Origin: Candidatus Ichthyocystis sparus
Lineage (GTDB): Bacteria; Pseudomonadota; Gammaproteobacteria; Burkholderiales; 2013Ark19i
Direction: 5' to 3'
Length of the DNA: 64,000 nucleotides
Assembly: GCF_900078745.1 (NCBI RefSeq)
Contig: NZ_FKII01000061.1
Span: 230,371 to 294,370, forward strand
Part shown: positions 59,854 through 64,000 of the stretch, piece by piece
How the letters are laid out: each line of letters starts with the position of its first letter
Position numbering within the stretch: position 1 is the first letter of the stretch
Notes under the pieces: model-generated
The model's database searches: none
Told to the model about the DNA's origin: nothing
The model's input: only the letters and a program-made list of their open reading frames with translations
Made by a program: the position numbers and the translations under genes

Positions 59854-60602
59854 TCTAATAACGATCGTTCCTTGTATACCCAGTTTTCTAGCTCCTCCGT
59901 TAGTTCGTCCTCAGTTTTTCCTTCCGGATAGATTGGTTTGCCAAAAGAGATTGTTACATCACCAGTTTTGGTAAAAAATATACCGGGCCATATGTTTATA
60001 CTGTTTGTTGCTATTGGAAGTACAGGGGTGTTTGTTTCCAATGCAAGTCTTGCAGCTCCTTTTTTGAATGGCACTCTACTTCCATCCCTTACTCTTGTGC
60101 CTTGGCTGTAGAAAAGTATATTATTGCCCTTGCGTAATTCATTTTTGCTCAGCTCAATTACCATTTGTCTGTCTTTACGTCTCCACCCAAATCCAGAATC
60201 GATTTTGATTACAGGGGTCATGGCAATAGCCCATCCAGCAAATGGCAGAAACATAACATATCCCTTTACCGTAAAAACAGTTGGCGTAAGTATGACTGGC
60301 ATAGTGATTGCGTCCCAATAGGATTCGTGATTGGAGACGAAAATTAGAGGTCCTTTGTTCCTATGTAGGTTTTCCTTTCCCTTTAGTATAATTTTTCCGA
60401 TTAAAAAATCATGCATAGCACAACTGAAGAACCTTACTATTGGCATAATTGTTTTTAGTCGTGTGGTTGAGTCCTTGTTCAATGAAAATATACCTGCAAT
60501 AAATGCAGCAACCGATGACATGATTAGTACTACAAGCATAATGAGTGCACGTATTACTTGTCCTGGTATGCTATTCCCCAAGAATCGTAGGTGGATTTTC
60601 AT
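59850..60602 (-). CDS. plsC: 1-acyl-sn-glycerol-3-phosphate acyltransferase
   Basis: 250 residues. Makes phosphatidic acid at the inner membrane. An N-terminal membrane segment (about 16-42), the HX4D motif NHESYWDA (His92, Asp97) and SQGTRVRDGS in place of the usual EGTR are visible. 17 bp downstream of glyS; the gmhB gene common between them in betaproteobacteria is absent. Confidence 0.93.
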   Translation of the reverse strand: MKIHLRFLGNSIPGQVIRALIMLVVLIMSSVAAFIAGIFSLNKDSTTRLKTIMPIVRFFSCAMHDFLIGKIILKGKENLHRNKGPLIFVSNHESYWDAITMPVILTPTVFTVKGYVMFLPFAGWAIAMTPVIKIDSGFGWRRKDRQMVIELSKNELRKGNNILFYSQGTRVRDGSRVPFKKGAARLALETNTPVLPIATNSINIWPGIFFTKTGDVTISFGKPIYPEGKTEDELTEELENWVYKERSLLD

Positions 60603-60619
60603 AACAGTTATTCATACCT

Positions 60620-62698
60620 CTACAGTTTTCCAAGTTTGTACTTCAAATCAAAAATGTTCTTAACTTTGTTAAGTAGGGCAATTCTGTTGTTACGAACAGA
60701 CAAATTACTGTCATTAATCATAACGTGATCAAACAATGCCTCTACACGCGTAGACAGCTTTTCTAATTGTTCCAGGTGATTACGTGAGCAGTCAAATTTG
60801 TTTGTTTCATTTAAAAGTTCAAACTCTTCTTTTTTATTAAGTAACTCTTCAGCACACAGTACGCAACTTTCTCCATCTCTATTCTTAGTTATGTTTTCTA
60901 TTCTTTTTCTTGCCTCTACTATTCGGTTTATAGAAGGGCTCTTAAGCCACGTTTGTAGTTCCTCATGTCGTTTTTGTAAGTTATTTATATCGTCTACACC
61001 GTCCACTAGGCAGGCAGTTACCCTTTTGTCGTATCCTAGCACTTGGGAGGCATAGTTTTTCGCTCTCTCCAAAATAAAATTTGATGCTTCCTGAGCAAAT
61101 ATTTTTGATGTTGCAACATCAAGGAATACCTCTTGTGCAGAATTTATTAATTCTGATAGAGCCGGTAAATTGTCGTAGCAAGTGTAAGCTTTAACAATTC
61201 CCAGAGCCTTTCTCCTCAGAGCAAAAGGATCCTTTTCTCCAGTTGGTATTTCATTTACAGAGAAAAGCCCAAGCAAAGATTCTAACTTTTCACTTACATT
61301 AAGATAAACAGATACGGTTCCTATGCTTGTTTCCTCAAATGAATAGCAGTAATGGTTGTATATAGCCTCAACAACATCATGGGGCTTGTTTTCCCTTTTT
61401 GCATAATAACTTCCTATAACACCCTGTAGCTCAGGGAACTCTTTTACCATTAATGTGCTTAGATCAGCTTTGCATAATCTACAGGCTGTTTGCAGCTGTT
61501 GTTTTTTTTCTACAGAGAGACTACCGGCTAGCGACATCTTTTTTGCAATTTTACATATGCGAGCTGTTCGGTCCATCTGGGTGCCAAGTTTTGTATGGTA
61601 GACAACACTAGATAGCCGTTGGAAACACTCTTCCAAAGTGTGCTTACTGTCCTGCTCATAGAAAAATTTAGCATCAGCCAGCCTGGCCCTCAGTACTCTC
61701 TCATTACCTTTGATGATGTAACTATGATCCTTTGGCTTATGGTTAGCCACCATAATAAACTTGTTTATGATATTTTTATCTTTATCCTTGAGGATTATGT
61801 ATCTTTGATTAAGCCTCATAGTAAGTTCTAGGCACTCATGGGGAAGCTCCAGGAGAGATTTTGGAAAAGCTCCAACATAACTTGACGGGTATTCGACTAT
61901 ATTACTAATTTCATATACCAATTCTTTGTTTATTTCTTCTTCAATAGGGTTGGGCACATTTTCTGTTTTTGCTATTTCTGAGATTTGCTCACATATTACA
62001 CTTGACCGTTTTTCGTTGCGTATAATTACTGACCCCTCTTTTTCCATTTGTTCTTCATATCTATCTGGGTTTTCTATCTTTATTGCTTTCGAGCAAAGTA
62101 CACGATGACCGAATGTTGTTCCTGTAGAATTAACCCCAGCAATTTGTATTGGTATGATAGATTCTCCATGCATAACCAAGATATTTCTTATCGGTCTAAC
62201 AAATGATAAAAACTGTTCAGTTGACCACGACATTTCCTTTAGCGAAGGTATCTTATGCAGTGCTTTGAAGATAAATTTTTCAATCACCGTATCTAAGGAA
62301 ATTACATTGGGCGGTCTGTTCCATATAAGCCATGGCCTTTCATAATCTGTGGCATTAACACACAACTCATTAATGTTTGGCCTAACATCCATGCGTTGGA
62401 GCTTCTTCTCAAGGGCTTCTGTTGGTTCTCCATTATCAGTGTAGGCAATTTCCTGCGGTAGTATTTTGATTTTGGAGGGCTTAGAATTAGAAAAAAGAGA
62501 AACATATTTTGCTAAGAATACGATACGGCGCGGAGTGGTGTAGCAACCAAAATCGCTATTGTTAGTATCTAAGAACCCATCTTTCGATAGGTCCTGTACA
62601 AGTCTTTTTGATATATGTTCTCTGATGACCTTAATATCACCAGCCGGCAGTTCCTCAGTGCCTATTTCTATTAACAGAGTTTTCTGAGAAACATTCAT
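60620..62698 (-). CDS. glyS: Glycyl-tRNA synthetase beta subunit
   Basis: 692 residues, full length. With GlyQ forms the alpha2beta2 enzyme. LLIEIGTEELPAGDI at the start, an HD-like domain and GEKDPFALRRKALGIVK are family signatures; the C-terminal DALR-like domain binds tRNA. ATG begins directly beside the glyQ stop. Confidence 0.96.
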   Translation of the reverse strand: MNVSQKTLLIEIGTEELPAGDIKVIREHISKRLVQDLSKDGFLDTNNSDFGCYTTPRRIVFLAKYVSLFSNSKPSKIKILPQEIAYTDNGEPTEALEKKLQRMDVRPNINELCVNATDYERPWLIWNRPPNVISLDTVIEKFIFKALHKIPSLKEMSWSTEQFLSFVRPIRNILVMHGESIIPIQIAGVNSTGTTFGHRVLCSKAIKIENPDRYEEQMEKEGSVIIRNEKRSSVICEQISEIAKTENVPNPIEEEINKELVYEISNIVEYPSSYVGAFPKSLLELPHECLELTMRLNQRYIILKDKDKNIINKFIMVANHKPKDHSYIIKGNERVLRARLADAKFFYEQDSKHTLEECFQRLSSVVYHTKLGTQMDRTARICKIAKKMSLAGSLSVEKKQQLQTACRLCKADLSTLMVKEFPELQGVIGSYYAKRENKPHDVVEAIYNHYCYSFEETSIGTVSVYLNVSEKLESLLGLFSVNEIPTGEKDPFALRRKALGIVKAYTCYDNLPALSELINSAQEVFLDVATSKIFAQEASNFILERAKNYASQVLGYDKRVTACLVDGVDDINNLQKRHEELQTWLKSPSINRIVEARKRIENITKNRDGESCVLCAEELLNKKEEFELLNETNKFDCSRNHLEQLEKLSTRVEALFDHVMINDSNLSVRNNRIALLNKVKNIFDLKYKLGKL

Positions 62699-63598
62699 TC
62701 ATGAACCTTGATGCTTGTGTAGTAAGGGGAAATTTTGTTTTTCCCTTTGCTGAGAGTAAAGTAAAGCGACTCTACGAGACATGTTACGGATACGCTTTAT
62801 GAGAGCAACTCTTTCCGTGCTAGATATAGATTGTCTTGCATCAAGCAAATTGAAAATATGTGAACATCGTAATGTCATGTCATAGCCCGGTATGGGAAGT
62901 TCCTCATCAATTAGTCTTTGAGCTTCTTTCTCAAGCAAGTCGAACATCTGGAATAACATGCTTGCGTCTGATTTTTCAAAATTGTACCAGGACTGCTGAA
63001 TTTCATTTTCTTTCCAAATGTCACCATAAGTTAATGAGTTACCAAAACTGTCTGTATTCCAAATTAGATCGAATACATTATCCTTTTCTTGTAAGTACAT
63101 TGCCAATCTCTCTAGACCGTATGTTATCTCTGCTGATACAGTTTTGCACTTTATTCCGGCAATCTCCTGAAAATAGGTTATCTGAGAAATTTCCATACCA
63201 TCAAGCCACACTTCCCAGCCCACTCCCCATGCTCCTAGTGTCGGGGATTGCCAGTCGTCTTCAACAAAGCGGATGTCGTGGTAGCGACCGTCTAGGCCCA
63301 ACTTGCTCAGACTTTTAATGTAAACTTCCTGAAGGTCTGTTGGTGCTGGCTTTATGATAGTCTGAAATTGGTAGTATCGTTGCAATCTGTTTGGGTTTTC
63401 TGCGTATCTGCCATCTGATGGTCTGCGTGACGGTTGTACATAGCACGCGGACCATGGTTCCGGTCCCAGTGCGCGTAAAAATGTTCCATAGTGAAATGTA
63501 CCAGCGCCAACTTCATTGTCTATGGGCTGCAAAAGAGTGCACCCGTAGTCTGTCCAATATTCTTGTAAGCCCAAAATAATTGCTTGAAATGTTTTCAT
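62699..63598 (-). CDS. glyQ: Glycyl-tRNA synthetase alpha subunit
   Basis: 299 residues. Catalytic subunit. [37 protein letters not shown] and [19 protein letters not shown] are diagnostic. First gene of glyQ-glyS-plsC, divergent from the rRNA operon across about 300 bp. Confidence 0.97.
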   Translation of the reverse strand: MKTFQAIILGLQEYWTDYGCTLLQPIDNEVGAGTFHYGTFLRALGPEPWSACYVQPSRRPSDGRYAENPNRLQRYYQFQTIIKPAPTDLQEVYIKSLSKLGLDGRYHDIRFVEDDWQSPTLGAWGVGWEVWLDGMEISQITYFQEIAGIKCKTVSAEITYGLERLAMYLQEKDNVFDLIWNTDSFGNSLTYGDIWKENEIQQSWYNFEKSDASMLFQMFDLLEKEAQRLIDEELPIPGYDMTLRCSHIFNLLDARQSISSTERVALIKRIRNMSRRVALLYSQQREKQNFPLLHKHQGS

Positions 63599-63643
63599 AA
63601 ATCAGGTGATTCTATGATGATTGAATTTCATAATTAAGCGAGT

Positions 63644-63655
63644 ATAGTATACTAT
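63644..63655. repeat. 12-bp perfect palindrome between glyQ and the rRNA operon
   Basis: ATAGTATACTAT is its own reverse complement. It contains TATACT on the glyQ strand, so it may only reflect a -10 element; alternatively it is a small operator between the divergent units. Confidence 0.4.
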
Positions 63656-63715
63656 CGTTTTGTTGATTCTTTGTTACAGATGAAGTTCGTATTTACCGTA
63701 ATGTTTATTTTTTGT

Positions 63716-63744
63716 TTGACAGAAGGGCAATTTTCTAGAACAAT
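63716..63744 (+). promoter_or_regulatory. rrn: Probable rRNA operon promoter
   Basis: TTGACA (63716-63721), 17-bp spacer, AACAAT (63739-63744; 4 of 6 matches). AT-rich sequence upstream could act as an UP element for the alpha C-terminal domain. It lies about 150 bp before the 16S start. Confidence 0.6.
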
Positions 63745-63802
63745 CTCGACCCTCGGTTGTTAGTTTTTTGCTAAGTTGCAGGGTTGTTCTGGTGGTTTTT
63801 GA

Positions 63803-63814
63803 GATCTTTAAAAA
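63803..63814 (+). promoter_or_regulatory. boxA-like antitermination site in the rRNA leader
   Basis: GATCTTTAAAAA resembles the boxA core (TGCTCTTTAACA) bound by NusB/S10, and lies in the leader between promoter and 16S. nusB and rpsJ are both encoded in this window. Confidence 0.5.
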
Positions 63815-63894
63815 AGAGAGTAAGCAGTTAATAGTTGTGAGCGGGTTAGGAGAGGTTCGCGATAAGCGGGCTAAGTTTGTTAAGAAATAAGATA

Positions 63895-64000
63895 TAACTA
63901 AAGAGTTTGATCCTGGCTCAGATTGAACGCTGGCGGCATGCTTTACACATGCAAGTCGAACGGCAGCACGTTTTAGGCAACTAAGATGGTGGCGAAAAAA
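63895..64000 (+). rRNA. rrs: 16S ribosomal RNA (5' end only)
   Basis: AGAGTTTGATCCTGGCTCAG, the universal 5' primer site, starts at 63902, followed by ATTGAACGCTGGCGGCATGC. About 106 bases lie in the window. The start is set by aligning AAGAG with position 7 of E. coli 16S. The GGCAGCACG helix is of betaproteobacterial type. Confidence 0.97.

Noticed and set aside
1..64000. CRISPR arrays, insertion sequences, prophage genes and tRNA genes
   Set aside because: No regular repeat-spacer pattern, transposase, integrase or tRNA T-loop signature was seen in any gap.

Overview
The window is a chromosomal segment of a betaproteobacterium, probably host-associated with a compact, AT-leaning genome. 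The class call rests on several things. The 5' end of a 16S rRNA gene at the right edge has a Burkholderiales-like start. The gene order is typical of the class (ribE-ribBA-ribH-nusB; cytochrome c4-resB-ccsB next to engB-hemB; anmK divergent from tyrS; PCMT-rhodanese-tolC; glyQ-glyS-plsC). Cytochrome c maturation is of the ResB/CcsB (System II) type. Genus is not provable from this window; a fish-epitheliocystis type such as Candidatus Ichthyocystis is a guess only. Gaps between genes are very short, four convergent pairs overlap, and two divergent pairs are only 21-22 bp apart.

Layout. 1-4387 (+): the str operon, rpsL (partial)-rpsG-fusA-tuf-rpsJ. 4374-6554 (-): mrcA (PBP1A). 6721-12024 (+): the type IV pilus assembly operon pilMNOPQ. 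12043-15777 (-): rpmH-rnpA-yidD-yidC-mnmE, a cluster that usually sits beside the replication origin. 15860-20932 (-): class I fumarase and dnaE. 21157-34696 (+): the rest of the S10 operon, then the spc and alpha operons, rplC to rplQ, 28 genes in one run. 34790-37466 (+): riboflavin genes and nusB. 37477-39981 (-): ffh and a MidA-like methyltransferase. 40004-47557 (+): ttcA, then a full tripartite RND efflux set (adaptor, pump, TolC) with a PCMT-like and a rhodanese gene between. 47558-48165: a 608-bp stretch without a gene but with inverted repeats. 48166-49221 (+): an orphan Ser/Cys-rich, acidic protein. 49218-54781 (-): gshB, a TPR protein, ccsB, resB and cytochrome c4. 54897-56527 (+): engB and hemB. 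56488-63598: anmK (-), tyrS (+), dusA (+), then plsC, glyS and glyQ (-). 63716-64000: the promoter, leader and start of an rRNA operon.

How the genes work together. Most of the window is core machinery: ribosome, RNA polymerase alpha, translocon and SRP, replicase, tRNA modification and charging. Three systems act at the cell envelope: pilus assembly (PilM-Q), drug/solute efflux (adaptor-RND-TolC) and cytochrome c maturation. The main oddities are these. The universal rpsJ-rplC junction is split by about 16.8 kb holding the origin-type rpmH-mnmE cluster, and rplC has gained its own strong promoter under a 17-bp-arm palindrome. tuf has codon use unlike its highly expressed neighbours. A terminator-like hairpin overlaps a short leader ORF inside the pil operon. 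RibBA lacks the cyclohydrolase II metal site. The orphan gene at 48166 is the only clear accessory protein; I could not recognise a complete new system around it.
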